NCBI GenBank assembly: GCA_025363675.1
Contig: JANYDJ010000083.1
Span: 1 to 33,014, forward strand
Origin: Flavobacteriaceae bacterium
Lineage (GTDB): Bacteria > Bacteroidota > Bacteroidia > UKL13-3
Direction of reading: 5' to 3'
Length of the DNA: 33,014 nt
Part shown: positions 1-8,322 of the stretch, in pieces
How the letters are laid out: every line of letters begins with the position of its first letter
How positions within the stretch are numbered: position 1 is the stretch's first letter
Made by a program: the position numbers and the translations under genes
Notes under the pieces: model-generated
What the model saw: the letters and a program-made list of their open reading frames with translations, nothing else
Databases searched by the model: none
What the model was told of the DNA's origin: nothing

Positions 1-1
1 A

Positions 2-262
2 TGGACGGGGATTGCAGCGGTATATAACAATGATATAAATATATATCCCAACCCCACAAACGGTGATGTGTATATAGAATTAAATTCTTACGCAAACAGA
101 ACATTATATATATATGATGCTTATGGAAAGCAAATTCTTCATAAGAAATTCTCTGACAAAATATATCATATTTCTTTGAACGAAAATTATGCTGCGGGTA
201 TTTATTTCTTTGTGATAGTTGAGGGAGATAGAACGAATATATATAAAGTGATGAAGGATTAA
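2..262 (+). CDS. C-terminal fragment of a T9SS-secreted protein (type A sorting domain), truncated at window left edge
   Basis: Frame 2 is open from the window edge: WTGIAAVYNNDINIYPNPTNGDVYIELNSYANRTLYIYDAYGKQI...GIYFFVIVEGDRTNIYKVMKD*. The IYPNPTNG...GIYF...K pattern is typical of T9SS type A sorting domains. Confidence 0.85.
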   Translation, partial: WTGIAAVYNNDINIYPNPTNGDVYIELNSYANRTLYIYDAYGKQILHKKFSDKIYHISLNENYAAGIYFFVIVEGDRTNIYKVMKD

Positions 263-293
263 TGGTTAGTTGTTAATTATAAATGGTTAATGC
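259..293. repeat. Degenerate heptanucleotide-period array beginning at the stop codon of the preceding CDS
   Basis: Parses as TTAATGG TTAGTTG TTAATTA TAAATGG TTAATGC. The stop codon TAA (260-262) lies in the first unit. Confidence 0.6.
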
Positions 294-349
294 CATTCGG
301 TAGATATTGGAGTAGGTGCAATTAATCCGCCGCGAATGATACAAACATT

Positions 350-379
350 GTAGATACCTCCTATCGTCGGCATGACAAA
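350..379. repeat. Direct repeat B copy 1
   Basis: gtagatacctcctatcg-tcggcatgacaaa, recurring at 480-510 with one inserted g. Confidence 0.8.
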
Positions 380-479
380 GTACTAGGAAGCTGCTTGCTC
401 ATTCTATACTATCATATCGAGAAACGAGATATCTACTAAAACTGCTTAAGTGGAAATATATAAACACACCACTAGCATC

Positions 480-510
480 GTAGATACCTCCTATCGGTCG
501 GCATGACAAA
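480..510. repeat. Direct repeat B copy 2
   Basis: gtagatacctcctatcggtcggcatgacaaa; matches 350-379. Confidence 0.8.
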
Positions 511-516
511 AAAGAT

Positions 517-594
517 TGTCAGTCTGAGTTTATCGAAGACGGCTTGGAGTAGTAGTAAGGTTTGTCGCCCTTCGATAAACTCAGGGTGACAAAC
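517..594 (+). repeat. Dispersed inverted-repeat element A, copy 1 (REP/MITE-like)
   Basis: TGTCAGTCTGAGTTTATCGAAG ... CTTCGATAAACTCAGGGTGACA: 22-bp terminal inverted repeats with 2 mismatches; other copies at 3382 and 21388. Confidence 0.85.
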
Positions 595-641
595 AAGCAA
601 TTTGTTATCTTATATTTGCCTGATGCGTATATCTATCAAGT

Positions 642-953
642 ATGGATTTTAACAATAAAAATTGGGTCGTCTTTTATTTTGCTGGAATCGTTTTATGGCT
701 ATCAATACCAATATGTAATATACTATTGAGCAATAATTATTCACACGCACTATATAATACTTATGGCAACCTCCTTCTTATAAATGTATATATCCAATGG
801 GTATTTATCCTATTAGGCATTAAGTTAGTTATCGATAAAGAGAATGGAATTGCTCTGTTTATAAAACTCATTATATTCTTTAATACGATATTTTTGGCTC
901 TAATGTACTTATTCCTTTTCGCTTTGGGCAGTATGGATACAGGTTGGACATAG
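642..953 (+). CDS. Small hypothetical integral membrane protein
   Basis: 103-aa ORF with several hydrophobic segments (VVFYFAGIVLWLSIPICNILL, LINVYIQWVFILLGIKLVI, IIFFNTIFLALMYLFLFALG). Confidence 0.6.
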   Translation: MDFNNKNWVVFYFAGIVLWLSIPICNILLSNNYSHALYNTYGNLLLINVYIQWVFILLGIKLVIDKENGIALFIKLIIFFNTIFLALMYLFLFALGSMDTGWT

Positions 954-1000
954 AAAATAGAAAACTACAAATAATAATTAAAGTATTTAACTAACTGCCC

Positions 1001-1014
1001 GTGTCGAAAGACAC
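1001..1014. repeat. Short hairpin with GAAA loop
   Basis: GTGTC-GAAA-GACAC. Confidence 0.4.
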
Positions 1015-1083
1015 TAGCGTTCATATATACTTTCAGTCACCCTGCGGAAGACTAAAAGCAGCGTCGGAAGAGGTCACAAATTT

Positions 1084-1911
1084 TTAGAACTGAATCCTTA
1101 TGTTATGTTCGGTAATAACCTTTTGGTCATTTATTTTTCCTGGTTCCCAATACTTATTCTGTTTTAAGAACTTTATACCTACTTCTAATAACTGTTTCTT
1201 AAGTTTTCGATTTGTTGCTTCATTTTGATCGTTAAAGTTTTCTAAAAAGTATCCAGTAGCTATTCCTTCTTTATCAATATAGAAACTTATATCCATAAAT
1301 GGCAAAGCCCCTTCTTTACCTGGCTTTAACTGATTTCTTAAACTATCGCCAAGTAAAAACAAAACATTAATTGTGTGAATATCATATCTAATTTGTTCGG
1401 GCTTAGTATCACAACGATGACTCTGAATAGTGTCATTTGAAAATCCCAACAAACTATCAGCTTGTTTATATAGTTTTTCTTTAAAATCAACTCCATATTT
1501 CTCAGCAATAATCTTGTCCATATATCCCATGTAACATCCTCGTGTTTGCCCTTTCGTCCCTCCCCATCCACTAACGGTTTCGTACTTAAATCTTAAATTA
1601 TATGTTTTACAAAGCTGTTTCAGTTGTTTTATTTGTCTTGGAAAAATAGCAAAACAAGCATCTGTGGGATAACAATAAGTAATATCATTTTTATCAATGT
1701 CTCGTTTGGCTTCTTTTATGTCTTCTTTACATAGCAAATCACTATCTTTTGGATGCTCAATATATTTTATCAGGTAATTAGGAGGGTCTATTATTTCAAC
1801 TCTTCGTCTGTGTTTGTTTGTTTCTTTCTTTAAGGCAGGTTCTTCTTCCCCACAAGAAAAAACAAACAATGTCAAAATATATCCAATAATAAAGATTTTA
1901 TTATTTCTCAT
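1084..1911 (-). CDS. Hypothetical lipoprotein
   Basis: 275-aa ORF with N-terminal signal and lipobox-like cysteine (MRNNKIFIIGYILTLFVFSCGEEEP). Confidence 0.75.
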   Translation of the reverse strand: MRNNKIFIIGYILTLFVFSCGEEEPALKKETNKHRRRVEIIDPPNYLIKYIEHPKDSDLLCKEDIKEAKRDIDKNDITYCYPTDACFAIFPRQIKQLKQLCKTYNLRFKYETVSGWGGTKGQTRGCYMGYMDKIIAEKYGVDFKEKLYKQADSLLGFSNDTIQSHRCDTKPEQIRYDIHTINVLFLLGDSLRNQLKPGKEGALPFMDISFYIDKEGIATGYFLENFNDQNEATNRKLKKQLLEVGIKFLKQNKYWEPGKINDQKVITEHNIRIQF

Positions 1912-1950
1912 TTTAATACTAATGCATCAATTTGATAAAAGGTTGCTTAA

Positions 1951-1980
1951 GTGGTGTCGGGTTTTAAAACCCGACACCAC
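1951..1980. terminator. 30-bp perfect palindrome downstream of kmo; possible terminator or REP-like hairpin
   Basis: GTGGTGTCGGGTTTT/AAAACCCGACACCAC, perfect 15-bp arms without spacer, 13 bp after the kmo stop (minus strand). Confidence 0.55.
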
Positions 1981-1992
1981 TAATACCGAATT

Positions 1993-3333
1993 CTACAAAT
2001 AATCCGCAAACCTTCTTATCACAGGTTCTATAATACTTCTATCTTTTATTTTATCCTCTAGCTTTTGCTCTATAATACTTGATAAAATTTTATCGTTGAT
2101 GGGGCCACGCTCCAGTGCTTTTATATAAGGTGTATTGCTAAAAGTAACCAGCTCGTATTGCGACTGAAATAAATCAGAATATAATTCGCACAAGTCGTGT
2201 TCTATATGTTTGCGGTGAAGGAATTCTGCATCACCAACGCGGTCACTCATTTCATAAAAATTTTGAACTGCGAGTGATGCTATAGCATCTGTATTTGGTT
2301 TGCGTAAATGTTGGTATTGGTCGAATACATTTTTCCAATCGGGCAAATATTTTTCTATACATTCATCCATAATCACACAATCTTCGAACGAACAATTCAT
2401 TCCTTGTCCGAAGAAGGGAACTACGGCGTGTGCTGCATCGCCCAGCAATGCTACTTTACCATCAACAGCCCAAGGCCAGCAGCGAACGGTTACCAATGAA
2501 CCTGTAGGATTTGCAAAAAAATCTTCTATTAAAGTGGGCATTAAGAGTAATGCATCTGGAAATTCTTTTTCGAAAAATTGTATTATATCATCTGGTTTTT
2601 TCAAATTGGCAAATGAGGTTTCTCCCTCCATCGATAAAAATAAAGTACAGGTAAAAGTTCCATCGGGATTGGGTAAAGCTATCATCATAAATGCACCACG
2701 TGGCCATATATGCAATGCATTTTTCTCCAACTTAAATTCGCCATTGGGTCCTGGTGGAATACATAATTCTTTATAGCCCACATGCAAATAACTTTGGCTA
2801 TAATCGAACCTATCTGTTATCTGCAAACGCCCACGGGTAGCGGCAAATGCACCATCGGTTCCTATAATATGATCGGCCATAAATGTTTGCTCACTTCCAT
2901 CGGCCATTTCAAATTTTGCAGTGGCATTTTGTATATCAACATCGGTACATCTCGCATCGAAATGTATATTTATATTTTCATATTCATCGGCCAATTCCAA
3001 CAGTCTTATATTTAACCGTCCGCGTGAAACAGAATATATACATTGTTGCTCGGTACCATAAGGTTGGAAATTCAATTCACCCGTGCGACTATGCATCATA
3101 CGTCCGTACATGGGAATGGCATCGCTCAATATATCTTCTGTAAGTCCAACTTTATCTAATGCATTAATTCCACGATTTGAAAGTGCTAAATTAATAGACC
3201 TCCCCGCAGAAATTTTATTGCTACGCATATCAGACCTTCGTTCAAATAAATCAACTTTAAATCCCCGCCTAGCCATAAATACACTAAGTAATGAACCAGA
3301 AAGTCCGCCGCCTACAATTGAGATATGTTCCAT
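1993..3333 (-). CDS. kmo: Kynurenine 3-monooxygenase (FAD-dependent)
   Basis: MEHISIVGGGLSGSLLSVFMARRGFKVDLFERR (Rossmann GxGxxG), ISAGRSINLALSNRG, LLGDAAHAVVPFFGQGMNCSFEDC; typical KMO motifs. Confidence 0.9.
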   Translation of the reverse strand: MEHISIVGGGLSGSLLSVFMARRGFKVDLFERRSDMRSNKISAGRSINLALSNRGINALDKVGLTEDILSDAIPMYGRMMHSRTGELNFQPYGTEQQCIYSVSRGRLNIRLLELADEYENINIHFDARCTDVDIQNATAKFEMADGSEQTFMADHIIGTDGAFAATRGRLQITDRFDYSQSYLHVGYKELCIPPGPNGEFKLEKNALHIWPRGAFMMIALPNPDGTFTCTLFLSMEGETSFANLKKPDDIIQFFEKEFPDALLLMPTLIEDFFANPTGSLVTVRCWPWAVDGKVALLGDAAHAVVPFFGQGMNCSFEDCVIMDECIEKYLPDWKNVFDQYQHLRKPNTDAIASLAVQNFYEMSDRVGDAEFLHRKHIEHDLCELYSDLFQSQYELVTFSNTPYIKALERGPINDKILSSIIEQKLEDKIKDRSIIEPVIRRFADYL

Positions 3334-3340
3334 GAGGCAA

Positions 3341-3372
3341 ATTTACGATTTACGATTTACGATTTACGATTT
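3341..3372. repeat. Heptanucleotide tandem array (ATTTACG)x4+, immediately 5' of kmo
   Basis: atttacg atttacg atttacg atttacg attt; ends 7 bp upstream of the kmo ATG (3333, minus). Confidence 0.9.
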
Positions 3373-3381
3373 TTTTATAGC

Positions 3382-3478
3382 TGTCAGTCTGAGTTTATCG
3401 AAGACGACGTTCGGAGAAAGATGTTAGTATATATGAGCACCTAGTTTGTCGCCCTTCGATAAACTCAGGATGACAAAC
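3382..3478 (+). repeat. Dispersed inverted-repeat element A, copy 2
   Basis: TGTCAGTCTGAGTTTATCGAAGACG ... TTTGTCGCCCTTCGATAAACTCAGGATGACAAAC; same ends as 517-594. Confidence 0.85.
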
Positions 3479-3540
3479 CTTTAAGGCGTCAACCATGCTT
3501 CGACTCCGCTCACCATAGCATCGTAATCAGGCGTCAGCCA

Positions 3541-3563
3541 AATCGTACATCGTACATCGTAAA
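3541..3563. repeat. Heptanucleotide tandem array (ATCGTAC)x3, just 3' of rsgA
   Basis: a atcgtac atcgtac atcgtaa; lies 5 bp from the rsgA stop (3568-3570, minus). Confidence 0.85.
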
Positions 3564-3567
3564 TAAA

Positions 3568-4491
3568 CTAGTCCATCACATCCTCATTATTATACATACT
3601 CACATAATTATAATAACGACCTTGATTTATTTTCCCTTCTTCTAGTGCTTTTAATACCGCACAGCCGGGTTCATGTATATGGGTGCAATTGTTAAACTTG
3701 CATTGTGATAATAGTTCTCGCATTTCGGGAAAATAGTGGGCAAGTTCTGTGTCTTCCACGCCTACTACACCAAAGTCTCTAATACCTGGTGTGTCTATCA
3801 CTTTTCCTATTCCGGGCAGGTCGAACATTTGGGCAAAAGTGGTGGTATGTTTCCCTTGTCCGCTAAAGCCTGATACATCGCTTGTTTTTTGTATCGCTTC
3901 TGGCACCAGTGCATTTAATAAAGTAGATTTCCCTACTCCTGAATGACCTGCGAATAAGGTAGTTTTATTTTGTATTAACGCAATCAATTCATCAAGTCCG
4001 TGTTTTTGAGTAGCCGATATTCCAATTGTTATATATCCCAAACTATTATACAATGCTTTTATCTCATTATAAAATTCGGCATGGCCATATAAATCAATTT
4101 TATTAAAAACTATACAAGTAGGAATATGATAAGAACCAGTACATACCAAAAACCGATCAATAAATCCGGTAGAAGTTCGTGGGTCAACTAAAGAAACTAT
4201 AATACATGCCAAGTCGATATTTGCTGCAATAATTTGTGTTTCTTTTGATAGTTTATTCGATTTACGGATAACATAATTGTGGCGTTGTAATACCGAAACT
4301 ATATTATAGTCAGGTGCTGCGTCTTGCAATAGTACTTTGTCGCCAACCGCAATGGGATTGGTACTTCGTAGGTTTTGTAATTTAAGTTTCCCTTTTACGC
4401 GGGCTTTAATAGTTTGTCCATCTTCCAATCGCACATCATACCAACTTCCGGTCGATTTATATACAATTCCGTGGAGATGTGTTTCAGCCAT
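3568..4491 (-). CDS. rsgA: Ribosome small subunit-dependent GTPase A
   Basis: Circularly permuted GTPase motifs (VFNKIDL, FAGHSGVGKSTLLNAL, DTPGIRDFG) and CKFNNCTHIHEPGCAV zinc motif. Confidence 0.95.
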   Translation of the reverse strand: MAETHLHGIVYKSTGSWYDVRLEDGQTIKARVKGKLKLQNLRSTNPIAVGDKVLLQDAAPDYNIVSVLQRHNYVIRKSNKLSKETQIIAANIDLACIIVSLVDPRTSTGFIDRFLVCTGSYHIPTCIVFNKIDLYGHAEFYNEIKALYNSLGYITIGISATQKHGLDELIALIQNKTTLFAGHSGVGKSTLLNALVPEAIQKTSDVSGFSGQGKHTTTFAQMFDLPGIGKVIDTPGIRDFGVVGVEDTELAHYFPEMRELLSQCKFNNCTHIHEPGCAVLKALEEGKINQGRYYNYVSMYNNEDVMD

Positions 4492-5570
4492 TAAGCATAT
4501 TTTTCGCCAAACTCAAGTTTGATGTCGGTAACTACTTGCTTTATTTCTTGCTCCAAATCTTTATCACAAATCAATAATATATTATCTTTCTCAACCACTA
4601 TTAAATTGTCGACGCCTTTCATAATAACAAGCTTATCATGCGGCATATTTAATACATTGCCATTGCATTCAAACAGTTTTACTTTTTTGCCAACTACGGC
4701 ATTTCCGCTGGCATCTTTATCCATGGTATCATATATAGAATTCCAGGTACCCAAATCGCTCCATCCAAAACTTGCGGGAATGGTATATACATTATCTGCT
4801 TTTTCCATAATACCATAGTCGATAGAAACGCTGGGGCATTGCGGATATATTTTGGTAATAAATCCAGCTTCATCCGCAGTATTATATAATCCTTTTCCTT
4901 GCTTGAAAAGATTGTGCAAATCGGGCAAATATTTTTCAAAAGCAGTTTTCATGGTACTGGCCCTAAATACAAATATGCCGCCGTTCCACACAAAGTCGCC
5001 GCTGGCTAAAAATGTTTTTGCCAATTCCAAATCGGGTTTCTCGGTAAATGTTTTTACTTTATGTACGTTCGGGCTTTTCTCTTCTTCCAAATATTGTATA
5101 TATCCATAACCAGTATCGGGTCGGGTTGGTTTAATTCCGAGGGTTACAAAAGCTTCTTCTTCGGTAGCAAATTCGCGGGCAATTTCCATACATTCCAAAA
5201 ACAATGTTTCGTCCATAATTAAATGGTCGCTAGGCACTACCATACAAGTTGCTTTTGGGTCGATTTGCTTAATGCGATAAGTGGCATAAGCAATACATGG
5301 GGCTGTATTTTTTCCCGAAGGTTCACCCAATATTTGCATATCGGCCATCTCGGGAATTTGCTCTTTTACCAAACCTCTATATTGCTCATTGGTAACCACC
5401 CAAATATTTTCGGGTTTATACTTTCGTGCAAATCTTTCGTAGGTATGTCTGATCAATGATTTACCTGTACCCAATATATCAATAAACTGTTTGGGTCTGC
5501 TTGAACGACTTACTGGCCAATAGCGGCTTCCAATACCGCCAGCCATTATAATCACATAATTATTTTCCAT
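4491..5570 (-). CDS. Mannose-1-phosphate guanylyltransferase
   Basis: IIMAGGIGSRYWPVSRSSRPKQFIDILG nucleotidyltransferase signature; TEKPDLELAKTFL; SIDYGIMEKADNVYTIPASFGWSDLGTW. Confidence 0.92.
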   Translation of the reverse strand: MENNYVIIMAGGIGSRYWPVSRSSRPKQFIDILGTGKSLIRHTYERFARKYKPENIWVVTNEQYRGLVKEQIPEMADMQILGEPSGKNTAPCIAYATYRIKQIDPKATCMVVPSDHLIMDETLFLECMEIAREFATEEEAFVTLGIKPTRPDTGYGYIQYLEEEKSPNVHKVKTFTEKPDLELAKTFLASGDFVWNGGIFVFRASTMKTAFEKYLPDLHNLFKQGKGLYNTADEAGFITKIYPQCPSVSIDYGIMEKADNVYTIPASFGWSDLGTWNSIYDTMDKDASGNAVVGKKVKLFECNGNVLNMPHDKLVIMKGVDNLIVVEKDNILLICDKDLEQEIKQVVTDIKLEFGEKYA

Positions 5571-5622
5571 TTATTATTTCTCTTTATTTAAAAAAGGAGT
5601 GCGAAGTTACGCAATTATTTTA

Positions 5623-7086
5623 TCAATATGCTTTGGCAAATAAAACCCTTTGTGTGGAGGGGTTTCCACTCAATATACATTTGCCTGTTTGCTGCTCGTT
5701 ATTTAAAGGAATACAACGAATTGTTGCTTTGGTTTTTTCTTTTATTTTCTTTTCTGTTTCGGCTGTACCATCCCAATGTGCATATACAAAACCAAGTTCT
5801 ACTTTTTGTTCAAAATCATCCCAGGTATCACATATATATGTTTTCTCGGCACGGTTATCCAATGCTTTTTGATAAATGTTTTCCTGAATCTGATCTAACA
5901 AATGCAATACTTTATTTTCCAAATCGGTAAGTGAAACCAATTGTTTTTCTTTGGTATCACGACGAGCAATCTCCACCGTTTGGTTTTCCAAATCGCGTGG
6001 ACCAATGGCTATGCGAATAGGCACACCTTTCAGTTCCCACTCGGCAAATTTGAAACCTGGCTTGTGGGTATCACGGGTATCGAACTTTACGCTAAGTCCT
6101 TTTGCTTTTAGTGCTGCAAATATTTTATCGCCCGCTTCCAATACTTTGGTCTGTTCTTCATCGCTTCTATATATAGGTACTATCACTACTTGTATCGGTG
6201 CCAAGCGTGGGGGTAATACCAAGCCGTCATCATCGCTATGCGACATAATCAAAGCTCCCATCAATCGGGTAGATACGCCCCATGAAGTGGCCCATACAAA
6301 TTCTGGTTTGTTTTCTTTACTCACAAATTTCACATCGAAAGCCTTGGCAAAATTTTGTCCCAAGAAATGCGAGGTCCCCATTTGCAATGCTTTGCCATCT
6401 TGCATCAATCCTTCTATACAATAAGTATCGAGTGCTCCGGCAAATCTTTCGGTTTCTGTTTTCAAGCCTTTAATAACGGGTACTGCTAAAATATTTTCAG
6501 CAAAGTCAGCATATACTTCCAGCATTTTGCGGGTTTCTTCCACAGCCTCTGCTTCGGTGGCATGGGCGGTGTGACCTTCTTGCCAAAGAAATTCTGTGGT
6601 ACGCAGGAACAAACGTGTACGCATTTCCCAACGGACTACATTGGCCCATTGATTTACGAGCAACGGCAAGTCGCGGTAACTTTGTATCCAGCCTTTATAG
6701 GTGTTCCATATAATAGTTTCGGAAGTGGGGCGGACTATTAATTCTTCTTCCAATTTCGCTTCGGGGTCAACCACCATTTCGCCATCTACATTTTTGAGTC
6801 GGTAATGCGTTACCACTGCACACTCCGTGGCAAACCCTTCTACGTGACTTGCTTCTTTGGTAAAAAAAGATTTGGGAATGAACAAAGGGAAATAGGCATT
6901 TACATGTCCTGTATCTTTAAATCTCCTATCCAATTCCTGTTGCATTTTTTCCCATATAGCATAGCCATAAGGTTTAATAACCATACATCCTTTAACGGCT
7001 GCATGTTCAGCTAAATCAGCATTCTTCACCAAGTTATTATACCAAGCAGAATAATCTTCACTGCGTTTTACTTTTTGATTCTCCAT
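5623..7086 (-). CDS. proS: Prolyl-tRNA synthetase; likely start at 7086 ([15 protein letters not shown]) rather than the 7146 ORF start
   Basis: Class II aaRS motifs: [62 protein letters not shown]-terminal ProS_C-like end. Confidence 0.95.
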   Translation of the reverse strand: MENQKVKRSEDYSAWYNNLVKNADLAEHAAVKGCMVIKPYGYAIWEKMQQELDRRFKDTGHVNAYFPLFIPKSFFTKEASHVEGFATECAVVTHYRLKNVDGEMVVDPEAKLEEELIVRPTSETIIWNTYKGWIQSYRDLPLLVNQWANVVRWEMRTRLFLRTTEFLWQEGHTAHATEAEAVEETRKMLEVYADFAENILAVPVIKGLKTETERFAGALDTYCIEGLMQDGKALQMGTSHFLGQNFAKAFDVKFVSKENKPEFVWATSWGVSTRLMGALIMSHSDDDGLVLPPRLAPIQVVIVPIYRSDEEQTKVLEAGDKIFAALKAKGLSVKFDTRDTHKPGFKFAEWELKGVPIRIAIGPRDLENQTVEIARRDTKEKQLVSLTDLENKVLHLLDQIQENIYQKALDNRAEKTYICDTWDDFEQKVELGFVYAHWDGTAETEKKIKEKTKATIRCIPLNNEQQTGKCILSGNPSTQRVLFAKAY

Positions 7087-7261
7087 ATTCTTATTATTCG
7101 CCGCAAAAATAATCCAAAGAGGTGGTAATGGGGCAAAGAATAACAAATGGAAGATGGCGGTGTACTATTTATTTATTTTATTTGTGATTAAGGAACGGTT
7201 TTTGTAAATTTACAGCAAAAAATAAACCCGCTCATCCCCAAAAACTAATATCATCAAAATT

Positions 7262-8275
7262 ATGAAAAATATTGGATTCGCTGTTTGTATAATAACAGCC
7301 CTTGCACTAGCCAGTTGTGGCACTATAAAAAATACTGCAAGCAATGCAGACGATGTGTATACCATTGGTGGCGATTTTAAACATATACAAAACGACCAAG
7401 TGGCCCGAGAGCAGAGAGCCATTGAGAAAGAACAAGAAAGACAAACAGCCCTGGCAGCTTTATATAAAACCAATACCACAGCAACCACCGTTAATGCTGT
7501 TCCCACCGCTGCAATTGCAAGCACGAATAACCCCTGTAGCTGCAACAATATGTATCCCGGCTATGGCACTTATGGATTTAATACAGGCTATGGTTACAAC
7601 AATAATTATAATATGATGGGAATGGGATATGGTTATAATACCTTTGGTATGGGAAATAATTATCGCAGCCCCTATAGCTATAGCAATTATTATACGCCAA
7701 CAAATTATTATTATAATACCTATTCCACAAACAATACTGGATATACTGAAAATATACAACAGCATTCGGTTCCGCAACAGCACCGCACAACAGGGATTGG
7801 GAGTAGCACACCGGGGCAAAGCAAGGGTGTGAATGCCTCGTTCGATAAGCCTGGGGTTGCTGTTCAAAATACGCCAGCACCTGCCACTGGCAATATGCAG
7901 GTTCATACCCGTAGTACCTATAATAATCCGCAAACTTCTTATACCCCAGTGCCTCAAAACTATCAACCAACACCTCAGGTGCACACCCCAACGGCACAGA
8001 GTTATACCCCTATACCACAAGCTACCCAGCAAAGTTATACCCCCGCTCCACAGCCAGTATACCAATCTAGCTCCAATCAACCTTCTTCGTATTCTACCCC
8101 AGCATCCACTCCTTCATATAGTACACCATCCTATAGCACTCCTTCACCTAGCACTCCTTCTTACAGCACACCCTCGTATAGCTCACCTGCTCCCCGCTCT
8201 GGCAACGGTGGATTTGGCGGGGCTACACAAAATAGTGGCAGTAGCTCACACAGTGGAGGAGGCAGGCACCGTTAA
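7262..8275 (+). CDS. Low-complexity lipoprotein (Tyr/Asn/Gly-rich followed by Ser/Thr/Pro/Tyr repeats)
   Basis: Lipobox ALASC in MKNIGFAVCIITALALASCGTIKN; GYGTYGFNTGYGYNNNYNMMGMGYGYN; SYTPxPQ and PSYSTPSYSTP repeats. Confidence 0.8.
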   Translation: MKNIGFAVCIITALALASCGTIKNTASNADDVYTIGGDFKHIQNDQVAREQRAIEKEQERQTALAALYKTNTTATTVNAVPTAAIASTNNPCSCNNMYPGYGTYGFNTGYGYNNNYNMMGMGYGYNTFGMGNNYRSPYSYSNYYTPTNYYYNTYSTNNTGYTENIQQHSVPQQHRTTGIGSSTPGQSKGVNASFDKPGVAVQNTPAPATGNMQVHTRSTYNNPQTSYTPVPQNYQPTPQVHTPTAQSYTPIPQATQQSYTPAPQPVYQSSSNQPSSYSTPASTPSYSTPSYSTPSPSTPSYSTPSYSSPAPRSGNGGFGGATQNSGSSSHSGGGRHR

Positions 8276-8322
8276 TACGATATCTCGTATTTAGAATTAT
8301 CATATATAATAGCCCATTAATC

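Noticed and set aside
942-966. ATAGAAA ATAGAAA doublet at the end of CDS 642-953 as another heptamer array
   Set aside because: Only two units in AT-rich sequence; not distinguishable from chance by eye.
2300-2776. Antisense ORF 158 aa opposite kmo
   Set aside because: Low-complexity shadow translation of a strongly conserved coding strand.
5951-6424. Antisense ORF 157 aa opposite proS
   Set aside because: Overlaps conserved aaRS coding sequence; composition typical of a frame shadow.
7460-8294. Antisense/alternate-frame ORFs (7460-8080 -, 7578-7997 -, 7833-8294 +) over the lipoprotein
   Set aside because: Open only because the real gene is low complexity; no signal peptide or family features.
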